Below, in pieces: positions 11,428 to 19,861 of a stretch of DNA of 64,000 nt. Source of the stretch: Ochrobactrum sp. BTU1 (lineage in GTDB: Bacteria; Pseudomonadota; Alphaproteobacteria; Rhizobiales; Rhizobiaceae); contig CP076357.1 of assembly GCA_018798825.1 (NCBI GenBank), positions 1 to 64,000 on the forward strand. Reading direction: 5' to 3'. Every line of letters begins with the position of its first letter. Positions within the stretch are counted from its first letter, which is position 1. Below the pieces are notes generated by a model, which saw only the letters and a list, made by a program, of their open reading frames with translations, had not been told where the DNA came from and searched no databases. The translations under genes were made by a program, and so were the position numbers.

Positions 11428-12326
11428 GTGTTGGCCCTCACATTGAAGCTGCGGCGAACGCGATCCCCGATGAAGTTTAGCGAAATGATCAACAGAACGA
11501 GGGCAATCCCAGGAAACACGGCAATCCAATATTCGCCAGAGAGCAAATATTCGAAGCCATTGGCGATCAAGAGTCCAAGCGAGGGTTGGGTGACAGGGAC
11601 CCCAACGCCGAGAAAAGACAGGGTGGCTTCGAGGGTTATGGCGCCTGCAATGCTGATCGTGGACATGACAAGCACGGAACCGACCGAATTGGGAAGCAAA
11701 TGCGCGAGCATGATATGGCGCGTTGGAAGGCCGAAATTGACGGCGGCCTCTATATATTCCTTGCGCCTTTCTACCATGGCGGAGGCGCGCATCAGACGGG
11801 CATATTGCGCCCACTGAACAACGATAATGGCGAAAATCACCTTATCTACTCCGCGACCAACGGAGGCTAGAAGCACAAGAGCGACAAGGATCGATGGGAA
11901 CCCGAGCATGAAGTCGACCAGACGCATGATGATTGTGTCGACGAAACCACCAATCTGGGCTGCAAACAATCCTGCCGTCACGCCGATAATCATTGCGCCT
12001 AGCGTAGACAAGAGGCCAACCAGCAAGCTTGTACGAAGTCCGTAAAGGATCGCACTGACCATGTCGCGCCCTTGCGCGTCCGTGCCTAACCAGTAGTTCA
12101 TACCAGCCATGCTTGATGAACCCGGCGGCAAGCGGTTGTCCATCACACTTAACGAAGAAAGATCATAGGGGTCCTGGGGTGCGATAAATGGGGCGAGGAT
12201 CGCGAGAACAACAAGGCACCCAAGCAGTATGGCTGCGCCACGCATGGTAGGCTTGCTGCGAATGCGCTTGAGCACCTTTTTTCTCAACGGCGTGTTGGCA
12301 AATTGAGGAATGGTCGGTTTGGTCAT
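11424..12326 (-). CDS. Peptide-type ABC transporter permease (DppC-like)
   Basis: The 300-residue inner-membrane permease has the DppC/OppC layout. A cytoplasmic N-terminus is followed by one membrane segment (AAILLGCLVVLAILAPFIA), a periplasmic stretch with the GTDAQGRD motif, and then five further segments. An EAA-type loop, EAAVNFGLPTRHIMLAHLLP, contacts the ATPases. It overlaps both neighbouring genes by four bases. It forms the translocation pore together with the DppB-like subunit. Confidence 0.92.
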   Translation of the reverse strand: MTKPTIPQFANTPLRKKVLKRIRSKPTMRGAAILLGCLVVLAILAPFIAPQDPYDLSSLSVMDNRLPPGSSSMAGMNYWLGTDAQGRDMVSAILYGLRTSLLVGLLSTLGAMIIGVTAGLFAAQIGGFVDTIIMRLVDFMLGFPSILVALVLLASVGRGVDKVIFAIIVVQWAQYARLMRASAMVERRKEYIEAAVNFGLPTRHIMLAHLLPNSVGSVLVMSTISIAGAITLEATLSFLGVGVPVTQPSLGLLIANGFEYLLSGEYWIAVFPGIALVLLIISLNFIGDRVRRSFNVRANT

Positions 12327-13300
12327 ACCATTTCTCCCGAAAGCTTCACTCTTGGATCGAGGGCCGCGTAGAGCACGTCTACAAGGAAGTTGACGCCAAC
12401 AAAAAGCAGGGTTGCAAGCATGACGTAAGCAACGACAACCGGGCGATCGAGGTGATAAATGCTATCGATCAGGAGTTTACCCATTCCGGGCCACGAGAAT
12501 ACGGTCTCAGTAATGGTAGAGAAAGCCACCAGGCTTCCGAACTCAATCCCTGCGACAGTAATAACGGGGATCAGGATATTGCGCATGATATGGCGGAAAA
12601 CGATACGCTTGTGGCGGACACCCTTGGCTCTGGCGAATTTGACATAGTCCTGCGTTGTCGCCTCCGTTGCGCCAGCAGCAACCAGGCGCACCAGCAAGGC
12701 GGATGTCGGAATTGCAAGATTAAGTACTGGCAAAGCGAGGTGGCGCAGACCATCAAGGGTAAACAGGCTGGTCTGAAACCCGAGAATATCGACGGTCTCC
12801 CCCCTACCCGCGGTTGGAAGCCAACCAAGAACAACGCTGAATAACAGGATCAGCATCATCCCTTTCCAAAAGCTTGGAAGGGAGAAGCCGATGACAGTAC
12901 CGGCCATAACCAGACGCGAGAAACGGCTTTCGGTATTAAGGCCAGCATAAAGGCCTAGCGGTACGCTCACAATTGTCGCGCAGCTCATTGAAAGAAACAC
13001 CAGCTCCAATGTGGCCGGAAGCCTTCCCAGTATTAGAGAGACAACCGGCACTCCATGGACAAAGGACGTCCCAAGATCGCCTTTCAGTGCGTTGCCCAGA
13101 AAGGTGAAATATTGCTGCCAGACCGGCAGGTCTAACCCCAGTCTTTTGATCAGTGCCAGCCTTTCAGCGGCACTGACCTGTGGTGGAACAAGAAGCTCAA
13201 TCGGATCCCCAATGCCGTAAATGGCAAAGAAAACGGCAACCGAAACGGCGAGCAGCACCAGAGCGCTTTGGATCAAGCGCTGCAAAGCATATGCAGTCAT
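12323..13300 (-). CDS. Peptide-type ABC transporter permease (DppB-like)
   Basis: The 325-residue permease has the DppB/OppB layout: a first membrane segment at the very N-terminus, a periplasmic domain, then five segments and the loop motif FARAKGVRHKRIVFRHIMRN. I use the ATG at 13300; a GTG directly before it is possible. It follows the solute-binding protein gene by about 35 bases and overlaps the next permease by ATGA. Confidence 0.92.
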   Translation of the reverse strand: MTAYALQRLIQSALVLLAVSVAVFFAIYGIGDPIELLVPPQVSAAERLALIKRLGLDLPVWQQYFTFLGNALKGDLGTSFVHGVPVVSLILGRLPATLELVFLSMSCATIVSVPLGLYAGLNTESRFSRLVMAGTVIGFSLPSFWKGMMLILLFSVVLGWLPTAGRGETVDILGFQTSLFTLDGLRHLALPVLNLAIPTSALLVRLVAAGATEATTQDYVKFARAKGVRHKRIVFRHIMRNILIPVITVAGIEFGSLVAFSTITETVFSWPGMGKLLIDSIYHLDRPVVVAYVMLATLLFVGVNFLVDVLYAALDPRVKLSGEMV

Positions 13301-13334
13301 CACATTTTACCCGAATGATGCTTGTCGAAGATAA

Positions 13335-14945
13335 CTACTTCGCAGGCTTTGCGGACATAGCGAGTGTGAATTGGTCCGACCGGCCCGTGAAACTGATATC
13401 CGCTTTGTGCGCCCAGATCCCGCTTTCAAAATGCAATGGAATGAATGCGTAATCCTTGAGCACCTCGGTGGTTGCTTGCTGTAACAAGGCGGAGCGCTTG
13501 TCATCGTCCATAGTTTCTACCGCTTCATAAATCAGCTTGTCGAAGGCCGGATTTTTATAACCGCCGTAGTTGGAGCCACCCATTGTTCCAGCTTCATTGG
13601 GGGATGCAGGCCACTGACGCAGGAATGACGAGGCCTCGCCGCTGGTCGATGCCCATCCACCGATGGCGACGCTTAATTCTTTCTTCGAACGACGCGGAAA
13701 ATAAAGAGCCCGTGTCATTGCATCCACATCGGCTTTAATGCCGATCTGTGTCAGATACTGCGCGACGGCTTGCGTAATCTGGCTGTCATTGATGTAACGA
13801 TCATTGGTCGTTGAAAGGGTGAGCTGAAATCCATCCGGGTAACCGGCTTCAGCGAGTAGCTTTTTAGCCGCCGCCGGATCATAACGAAGCTCCGGCGCCT
13901 CAGGCAGAGTACCGAACATACCCTTCGGCAAAAATTCATTTGCCTGCTCCGCAGCACCGTCCATCAAGCGAGCGATAATTGCTTTGCGATCAATCGCAAG
14001 AGAGATGGCTTCACGTACACGAACGTCCTGCAGCGGGTTTTTTCCATCAGCGGATTTGACAAACGGGCTTTGATCGCGACCGACATCGAGCTGGTAGTAG
14101 ATTACACGGGTTGTCGGAGTGACTTCTGCAACAAAACGCTTGTCATCCTTGATCCGGGTCAAGTCACGCGCAGCCGGGTTCTCAACGAGATCGTAATCAC
14201 CGGCAAGCAGGCCCGCTAGTCGCGTTCCAGCATTGGGTACAGGAATAAAGCGGACAGCTTCCCAAGGTTCTTTTTCACCCCAGTATTTATCATTGCGCTC
14301 GAGTTCGATAACCGAGCCCTTCACATAATTCTTGAACTTATACGGTCCAGTTCCGATCGCTTTCTTGCCATCGTTAAAATCGCCCACAACGGGCCATGTT
14401 CCTGTGACGCCGCAATTCTTAGCTGGATCGAACGTAATCTTATCATGCGCCACGATCGAAGAACTTAAGATTCCAACTGTTCCCATAAAGGTCGCAAGCA
14501 ATGGCTCTGGAACCTTTGTCGTGATGATCAGGGTTTTGGCATCGGGTGCCTCAACGGAAGAAAAATTCGCTGTAATGTCAGCAAATGAACCTGAAACGGC
14601 AGTCTCGTTCTTCAACGTCCGGCAGAAAGTGAAAACCACATCATCGGCGGTGAACGGCGTTCCATCAGAGAACGTCACGCCTTCCCGAAGCTTGAAGGTC
14701 CATTTGTTTTTACCATCATTCTCCCAGGATTCAGCAAGGGCCGGATGCAATTTCTGCTTCTCGTCCTGCCGTGTCAGGCTATCGAATATATGCGCTGCCA
14801 GGGCATTATTCGGCGTGAGATCATGGTAATGCGGGTCGACGGCAGTCGCTTCTGATGAAAGCGCAACCTTAAGAGTCTGAGCATTTACTGCGCCGCCCAG
14901 AACTGTGGTCGCAAAAAGGCTAGCTATCACGAGCGTTTTGTACAT
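13335..14945 (-). CDS. Family 5 extracellular solute-binding protein
   Basis: The 536-residue periplasmic binding protein (SBP family 5, as in DppA/OppA/NikA) captures the substrate for the importer. A signal peptide MYKTLVIASLFATTVLGG...NA precedes the mature TLKVALSSEATAVDPHYHD. I chose the ATG at 14945 because it starts the signal peptide and has AAGGGAAC upstream; an earlier TTG/alternative start would add 17 residues. It is the first gene of the operon and is transcribed divergently from the RpiR regulator at 15044. Substrate could be a di- or oligopeptide or a related amide; not decidable here. Confidence 0.92.
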   Translation of the reverse strand: MYKTLVIASLFATTVLGGAVNAQTLKVALSSEATAVDPHYHDLTPNNALAAHIFDSLTRQDEKQKLHPALAESWENDGKNKWTFKLREGVTFSDGTPFTADDVVFTFCRTLKNETAVSGSFADITANFSSVEAPDAKTLIITTKVPEPLLATFMGTVGILSSSIVAHDKITFDPAKNCGVTGTWPVVGDFNDGKKAIGTGPYKFKNYVKGSVIELERNDKYWGEKEPWEAVRFIPVPNAGTRLAGLLAGDYDLVENPAARDLTRIKDDKRFVAEVTPTTRVIYYQLDVGRDQSPFVKSADGKNPLQDVRVREAISLAIDRKAIIARLMDGAAEQANEFLPKGMFGTLPEAPELRYDPAAAKKLLAEAGYPDGFQLTLSTTNDRYINDSQITQAVAQYLTQIGIKADVDAMTRALYFPRRSKKELSVAIGGWASTSGEASSFLRQWPASPNEAGTMGGSNYGGYKNPAFDKLIYEAVETMDDDKRSALLQQATTEVLKDYAFIPLHFESGIWAHKADISFTGRSDQFTLAMSAKPAK

Positions 14946-15043
14946 AATTATATCGTTCCCTTGGAATATACATCTTTTTGATGTGATTATTTTCATTTTT
15001 AGATTATATGAAAATTTCTAGACGTCAACGACGGAAATGATCA

Positions 15044-15907
15044 ATGGCCGCTACCTTGAGTCCCAAGTCTGAATTCGCACAGCGGATGGCAGAGGTTTAC
15101 CCGTCTCTGAGCAAGTCACATCAGAAGATCGCGGACTTTGTATTGGCGCGACCTCTCGACGTTGTGGCTATGTCCATAGAAGGCGTTGCCGAGGCAAGCG
15201 GTAGCTCGACTGCTACAATTACCCGATTTGTCAGAACCGTTGGATATAGTGGATTTAGCGAATTCCGGGAAAGGATTGTTTCTGATTTCCAGACAGTCCC
15301 GGGCCATCAGCAAACCACTGATGGAGAAGGCCTCGGCTCTGATGGGAGGAGTTCGACGTTACACCGGCAACTCATTGATAGCGTGGATAAAATTAAGGAT
15401 GCGATCTCAAATATCGACCGTGCGAGTGCTGACGATTTTATTCACTCGCTCCTTCAGGCAAGTCGAATTGTTATTCTAGGAACCGGCGCCAGCCACTATG
15501 CTGCGGCCTATTTGGAGGAAGGGTTGGCGCTTTACACCGAGAAAAGCGTCACCAACGCACTTCTTCGTGGTGCGAGTTCTTACGCGAGCAATGTAATCAA
15601 CGCTATTGGCCGGAACGATGTGGTGATAGCGATATCGATGCCGCGATACTCGCAGAGCACACTGGAACTGACAAAATCTGCCCGGTCAAAAAACGCGAAA
15701 ATTTTGGTTATAACCGATAGCCCGACATCACCGCTCGCCTCTCTTGCAGATATCGTCCTTTATGCAACCGCGAAAAGTGAATTTTTACCAAACTCACCAT
15801 CTGCAATCTTTGCTCTGTCCGAAGCAATTGTCGCAACTGTTGCCGAGCAGCGTCCTGATATCGTCGAATCCCTCCGTAAGATACCACCGCCAAACATAGT
15901 CCGTTGA
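15044..15907 (+). CDS. RpiR/MurR family transcriptional regulator
   Basis: The 287-residue regulator has an N-terminal RpiR helix-turn-helix (about residues 5-80, with SIEGVAEASGSSTATITRFVRTVGYSGFSEFR) and a C-terminal SIS domain that normally binds a phosphosugar. The SIS core GTGASHYAA...AISMPRYSQSTLELTKSARSK is clear. It is divergent from the binding-protein gene with a 98-base AT-rich intergenic region between them, so it most likely controls the importer and hydrolase operon. The effector is unknown, possibly an amino sugar or peptidoglycan fragment (inference). Confidence 0.88.
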   Translation: MAATLSPKSEFAQRMAEVYPSLSKSHQKIADFVLARPLDVVAMSIEGVAEASGSSTATITRFVRTVGYSGFSEFRERIVSDFQTVPGHQQTTDGEGLGSDGRSSTLHRQLIDSVDKIKDAISNIDRASADDFIHSLLQASRIVILGTGASHYAAAYLEEGLALYTEKSVTNALLRGASSYASNVINAIGRNDVVIAISMPRYSQSTLELTKSARSKNAKILVITDSPTSPLASLADIVLYATAKSEFLPNSPSAIFALSEAIVATVAEQRPDIVESLRKIPPPNIVR

Positions 15908-15976
15908 GCGTCTGGCGCTCGTAAGCATCAGAATTAATGAGTTACGGCTCAAAACGATGTCACGAGATGTCGTGAC
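15906..15976. terminator. Two stem-loops between convergent rpiR and murB
   Basis: GAGCG/CGCTC (15906-15920) overlaps the rpiR stop, and GTCACGA-GATG-TCGTGAC (15959-15976) follows. Both lie in the 143-base gap between two convergent genes and may end transcription from either side. Neither has a strong T run, so termination is inferred from position. Confidence 0.4.
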
Positions 15977-16050
15977 GGCGGTTACGCGATAGGGTCGCGC
16001 ATCGTCGCAAAGGCAATAGGGTGAAGAGCGGATTGCGGATTGCGCAAGAC

Positions 16051-17034
16051 TTAAAAGGTCAAAGGTTCCTGGATTAAGCTTACACCGAACCGCTCATAAA
16101 CCGTTGTTTGAACCAATTTCGCAAGCGATGAGACATTTTCAAAGGTGGCGTCACCATGGTTCACCAGAATAAGGGCATGATGTTCGTACACCGATGCACC
16201 CCCAATCCTTTTACCTTTTAGTCCGCAAGCATCGATTAACCATGCAGCAGAGAGTTTCACGCGACCATCGCTTTGCAAGTGACGGGGCGAGCCTTCAATA
16301 CCGTTAGCAAATTCCGGTTCAACCACCGGGTTATGAAAGAAAGAACCGGCATTGCCCAGGATTTCCCAGTCGGGCAGTTTACTGGCTCTGATCGACAAGA
16401 CCCGGTCCATGACCGCGTTCGCATCCGCAAAAGTTTCTCCGTTTAGCCCCTGATAGGTCAGCACCGGGCGCCATTTTTTTGGAAGAGCAAAGGTCACATC
16501 GAGGACGATATAGCGGTTTGTCTCTTTAAAAATGCTGTTTCGGTAGGAAAAGCGGCATTCTTCGCGCGAAAGCGTGACAATCTCGCCTCGTTTAACATCA
16601 TAGGCGGTAAGTGCATGCAATCGATTAGCCAGCTCTAACCCATAAGCACCAATATTTTGTACTGGCGCTGCTCCCACTGTTCCTGGGATTCCCGCAAGAT
16701 TTTCAAGTCCGCTGAAACCTTGCTTGATCGTCCACACCACAAATTGCGGCCAATCTTCTCCGGCAGAGGCCTTTATGAAGTGATGATTTGCATCCGAGCC
16801 TATTAAATTTCGACCCAAAATGTTCATGAGGCCGACAAAAGCTGAGATTTTCGGTCGAAGTATAAGATTGCTGCCGGTACCAATCAAATAAAACGGCAAG
16901 CCTTGCTGATGAGCGAAATTTGCGAGTTGGATGGCGTCTTCTTGCGTGTTCAACGTCTTTGCAAATTGTGCAACCGACGAAAGTCCGAAGGTATTGTGAC
17001 TTTCTAGCGCATAATTCGTCTCAAAAAGCTGCAT
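16051..17034 (-). CDS. murB: UDP-N-acetylenolpyruvoylglucosamine reductase, type I MurB
   Basis: The 327-residue FAD enzyme reduces UDP-GlcNAc-enolpyruvate to UDP-MurNAc in peptidoglycan precursor synthesis. FAD-binding residues lie in LIGTGSNLIL and GLENLAGIPGTVGAAPVQNIGAYG. The catalytic serine lies in GNAGSFFHNPVV. The YGLEL loop and the YRNSIFK motif are those of the E. coli-type (type I) enzyme rather than the shorter type II enzyme of alphaproteobacterial dcw clusters. It may therefore be an additional MurB. The gene starts at an ATG at 17034 and lies 16 bases after the globin gene on the same strand. Confidence 0.88.
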   Translation of the reverse strand: MQLFETNYALESHNTFGLSSVAQFAKTLNTQEDAIQLANFAHQQGLPFYLIGTGSNLILRPKISAFVGLMNILGRNLIGSDANHHFIKASAGEDWPQFVVWTIKQGFSGLENLAGIPGTVGAAPVQNIGAYGLELANRLHALTAYDVKRGEIVTLSREECRFSYRNSIFKETNRYIVLDVTFALPKKWRPVLTYQGLNGETFADANAVMDRVLSIRASKLPDWEILGNAGSFFHNPVVEPEFANGIEGSPRHLQSDGRVKLSAAWLIDACGLKGKRIGGASVYEHHALILVNHGDATFENVSSLAKLVQTTVYERFGVSLIQEPLTF

Positions 17035-17050
17035 CAGGCCTTCCAGTCAA

Positions 17051-17524
17051 TCAAGTCTTAAGGTCGAATATTTCGGGTTCCAACGGACGCAGATACACGA
17101 GATCCTCTGATCTGTGCATACGAATATTCATTCGAAACGCATTCGCGATGCGTTGTGCTCGCTCCATGAACAAATTGGCGATCTCAGGCGAGCAAAGCTC
17201 CAACACTGTAAAACGAAAAATGCCAAGCCAGCGCCTGAAGTGTGCATCAGAAATTTCTGGAAGAGCAATGTGTTTGGGCAAGGGCCTGCCCTTGTACCAG
17301 CCGCTTCCAAGAAGGAGCGAGCTCCAAAAATCTGCAATTATATTCAGATGGTTTTGCCACTGCGCATCCGATATTGCGCTCTTGAAAACGGGGCCTATCA
17401 GCGCATCCTCACGTGCCAAGGCATAAAAGCGATCGACAACCATGCGGATCGTCGCTTCATCGAGCGCTTCGTGAGACAAAGCACGCTTATTTGTTGGACC
17501 TATCTGTGAGGGGCCGGAACTCAT
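17051..17524 (-). CDS. Group III truncated haemoglobin
   Basis: The 157-residue protein matches group III truncated globins. The MVVDRFYALAREDALIGPVF stretch forms helices B-C-E, HLNIIADFWSSLLL holds the expected proximal-side region, and the family's short length is respected. Roles proposed for this class are nitric oxide or peroxide handling and electron transfer. The ATG at 17524 overlaps the stop of the upstream regulator (ATGA); the longer open frame upstream lies inside that regulator gene. Co-translation with a redox regulator supports a stress role. Confidence 0.82.
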   Translation of the reverse strand: MSSGPSQIGPTNKRALSHEALDEATIRMVVDRFYALAREDALIGPVFKSAISDAQWQNHLNIIADFWSSLLLGSGWYKGRPLPKHIALPEISDAHFRRWLGIFRFTVLELCSPEIANLFMERAQRIANAFRMNIRMHRSEDLVYLRPLEPEIFDLKT

Positions 17525-18186
17525 GCGCTCATGTCCTTGATCAGGTAGGTACAGCGACGTCCTCCCTGAACGATGTGCTCGACGCGGTCGACGATGGTAT
17601 TTTCGCCCAGTACTGACCTGAAAACCTGTAGCTCGGCACGACAGAATCCCTGACATGAGGCTGCAGCAGCGCAGATCGGGCAATGGTTTTCGATGAGTGC
17701 TAAGAAGCCGTCAGGCGTCTCTTCGACTTGCGCCATATATCCTTCGCTTGATCGCAACGCTGCCAATGCGACAACACGCTCTTTCAGATCGTCAAGGCCG
17801 CTCATTGCTTGTTCATACGCTTTTCGCGTCTCCTCTTCCCTCTTCAAAATTATGCTGTCGAGCGCATCTTCACCGAGAGAACTGCGCAGAATATCAAGCA
17901 GTTGTACCGTTAACGCTGCATGCGTATCGGGGAACCTAGCTTGCGCGGCAGGCGTCAGTTCCCACATTTGCGTGGGCCGCCCGACACCTGCCGAGATGTT
18001 CCGGGCGGCAACCAATCCTTCCTCTGCAAGCTTCGCTAATTGCTGGCGCGCGGCCTCTCCCGTTGTTCCAAGCTTCTTGCCCAGTGCTGCAGCCGTCAGA
18101 CCGCCATGCATCTTAAGCTGCATCAGAATACGTTCCGCAGGGTTGCGCGGCGACCAGTTGCTATTTTCCAAGTTCGAGCTTGACAT
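17521..18186 (-). CDS. HTH regulator with a probable Fe-S cluster (SufR-like)
   Basis: The 221-residue regulator has an N-terminal winged helix-turn-helix (AERILMQLKMHGGLTAAALG...EAARQQLAKLAEEGLV). Its C-terminal domain has the cysteine pattern CPIC-x5-CQGFC followed by GRRC, as in the SufR family, where cysteines hold an iron-sulfur cluster that senses redox or iron status. It is divergent from sodB with about 90 bases between them, and is coupled to a truncated globin. I chose the ATG at 18186 with AGGGA just upstream; a TTG at 18207 is an alternative. Control of sodB is inferred from position. Confidence 0.75.
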   Translation of the reverse strand: MSSSNLENSNWSPRNPAERILMQLKMHGGLTAAALGKKLGTTGEAARQQLAKLAEEGLVAARNISAGVGRPTQMWELTPAAQARFPDTHAALTVQLLDILRSSLGEDALDSIILKREEETRKAYEQAMSGLDDLKERVVALAALRSSEGYMAQVEETPDGFLALIENHCPICAAAASCQGFCRAELQVFRSVLGENTIVDRVEHIVQGGRRCTYLIKDMSA

Positions 18187-18275
18187 ATTCCCTACAATGT
18201 TTTTCAAAGCTTCTGCTTGTTTAATTATCGCTTGCGCTCATAAAACGCAAGATCAACTTCAATTGGAGCTTCTCC

Positions 18276-18878
18276 ATGACTTTTGAACTGCCCTCCTTAT
18301 CCTATTCAACTTCTGCGCTGGCAGGCGGCGGAATGAGCCAAGAAACGCTAGAACTGCATCACGGCAAACACCACCAGGCATATGTGACCGCGCTTAACGG
18401 GTTTGTCGAGAAGAACGATGATCTGAAGGGTAAGTCACTCGAAGAGATCATCCTGATGTCACATGGGCAGACTTCGCTTGCAGCAGTTTTCAACAATGCC
18501 GGCCAACATTGGAACCATATTCATTTCTGGAATGCACTTTCACCGGAAGGTGGAAAAATTCCAGGTCGGTTGGCAGCCAAGATTGATGAGGACTTTGGTT
18601 CATTTGGCGCCTTCAAAGAGGCTTTCAAAGCCAAGGCAGTAGGGCAGTTCGGCTCGGGTTGGGCCTGGCTCGTTCTGTCCTCAGCAGGCAAGCTCGCGGT
18701 CACGAATACCCCTAATGGCTCCAACCCGATCGCAACCGGGGAAGGCAAGCCACTGCTTGGTCTCGATGTCTGGGAGCACAGCTACTACGTCGACTTCCGC
18801 AACCGTCGCCCGGATTATGTCAGCAATTTCCTCGATAAGCTTGCCAATTACGAATTTGCCGAGAGCAACCTCGACTAG
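18276..18878 (+). CDS. sodB: Fe superoxide dismutase
   Basis: The 200-residue cytoplasmic enzyme dismutates superoxide. All metal ligand motifs are present: ELHHGKHHQAYV, QHWNHIHFW, and DVWEHSYY. The glutamine in FNNAGQHWNH and the GSGWAWLV region point to the iron form. The ATG at 18276 is preceded by a GGAG ribosome site. It is divergent from the Fe-S type regulator, a common arrangement for oxidative stress control. Confidence 0.95.
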   Translation: MTFELPSLSYSTSALAGGGMSQETLELHHGKHHQAYVTALNGFVEKNDDLKGKSLEEIILMSHGQTSLAAVFNNAGQHWNHIHFWNALSPEGGKIPGRLAAKIDEDFGSFGAFKEAFKAKAVGQFGSGWAWLVLSSAGKLAVTNTPNGSNPIATGEGKPLLGLDVWEHSYYVDFRNRRPDYVSNFLDKLANYEFAESNLD

Positions 18879-18889
18879 CAAAAAGGTTC

Positions 18890-18916
18890 GCCGCCCTTCG
18901 CCCGTCGTTGGGCGGC
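18890..18916 (+). terminator. Stem-loop between sodB and fdxA
   Basis: GCCGCCC and its complement GGGCGGC enclose a 13-base loop just after the sodB stop. No T run follows, so it may stabilise the sodB mRNA or attenuate read-through into fdxA rather than end transcription fully. Confidence 0.4.
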
Positions 18917-18944
18917 ATCCTAAAACCATAATCCAGGATCAGAA

Positions 18945-19283
18945 ATGACCTATATTGTCACCGAAGAATGTATCGCCTGCAAACACATGGATTGCGTTGA
19001 AGTCTGTCCTGTGGATTGCTTTTACGAAGGCGAGAACATGCTCGTCATTCACCCGGACGAGTGTATTGATTGCGGCGTCTGCGAACCCGAATGCCCGATC
19101 GACGCAATCAAACCCGACACTGAGCCAGGAATGGAATTCTGGCTTGAGCTCAATACAAAATATTCCGAATTGTGGCCCAACATTATTTCTATTGGCCAGC
19201 CGCCTGCGAATGCAGCCCAGATGCATGGTGTTGCCGATAAGTTTCGCGATCTCTTTTCTGAAAAGCCAGGGAAGGGTTCATGA
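18945..19283 (+). CDS. fdxA: 7Fe ferredoxin FdxA
   Basis: The 112-residue ferredoxin carries one [3Fe-4S] and one [4Fe-4S] cluster. The cysteines C9, C12, C17, C21 and C25 and the second motif [12 protein letters not shown] (C40, C43, C46, C50) fit the FdxA type, with the long C-terminal extension of that family. It shuttles electrons in the cytoplasm. Its stop overlaps the next gene's start (ATGATGA), so it is co-translated with a flavin reductase. Confidence 0.92.
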   Translation: MTYIVTEECIACKHMDCVEVCPVDCFYEGENMLVIHPDECIDCGVCEPECPIDAIKPDTEPGMEFWLELNTKYSELWPNIISIGQPPANAAQMHGVADKFRDLFSEKPGKGS

Positions 19284-19822
19284 TGACGGCATTCAATCAA
19301 TTTGAATTTCCGCAGAAATTCGCGCTGCAATCACCGTTGCGACCACTGGTGGGAAAAAGCTTGTTCCGGGATGGAATGGCGGCTGCGGCATCGACCGTCT
19401 GTGTGGTGACAACACGGCTGGGCGTTGAAAAGATTGGCCGCACTGTTACATCCGTCATGTCGCTATCAGCGGAACCCCCTACCCTTCTCATTTCGATAGA
19501 TGTCAGTAGCCGGGTCGTCGATCACGTCTTGAGGACTGAAGGGTTCTCGATTGCGCTCCTTGCACAGGGACAACAGCCGATTGCAGACGCTTTCGCAGGA
19601 CACACGGCGTTAGAACGGCGGTTCGACAACGGTCAATGGTCCGCATGGAAGTCTGGCCACCCTCGGTTAAATGGCGCTTTGGCAGTTATGGATTGTACCT
19701 TGCTGGGCTCGATAGAAACACAGTCTCATGTGCTGTTTGCTGGTGGCGTGGTTGATATTGATCTTGATCAGCAACGCACCCCTCTCGTCTGGCAGCAGCG
19801 TCAATATCGATCGGTCACATGA
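19280..19822 (+). CDS. Flavin reductase-like, FMN-binding protein
   Basis: The 180-residue protein belongs to the flavin reductase (RutF/DIM6) family: [19 protein letters not shown] near the start, then the FMN-site stretch [22 protein letters not shown] and the [12 protein letters not shown] strand near the C-terminus. It probably supplies reduced flavin or reduces a flavin cofactor. Two adjacent ATGs (19280, 19283) are possible starts, both overlapping the fdxA stop. It sits between a ferredoxin and a ferredoxin reductase, so it likely takes part in the same electron path. Confidence 0.8.
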   Translation: MMTAFNQFEFPQKFALQSPLRPLVGKSLFRDGMAAAASTVCVVTTRLGVEKIGRTVTSVMSLSAEPPTLLISIDVSSRVVDHVLRTEGFSIALLAQGQQPIADAFAGHTALERRFDNGQWSAWKSGHPRLNGALAVMDCTLLGSIETQSHVLFAGGVVDIDLDQQRTPLVWQQRQYRSVT

Positions 19823-19861
19823 CCGGTTCTGGGATGCCCTCTCCCGTTTCCGTATATCAGC

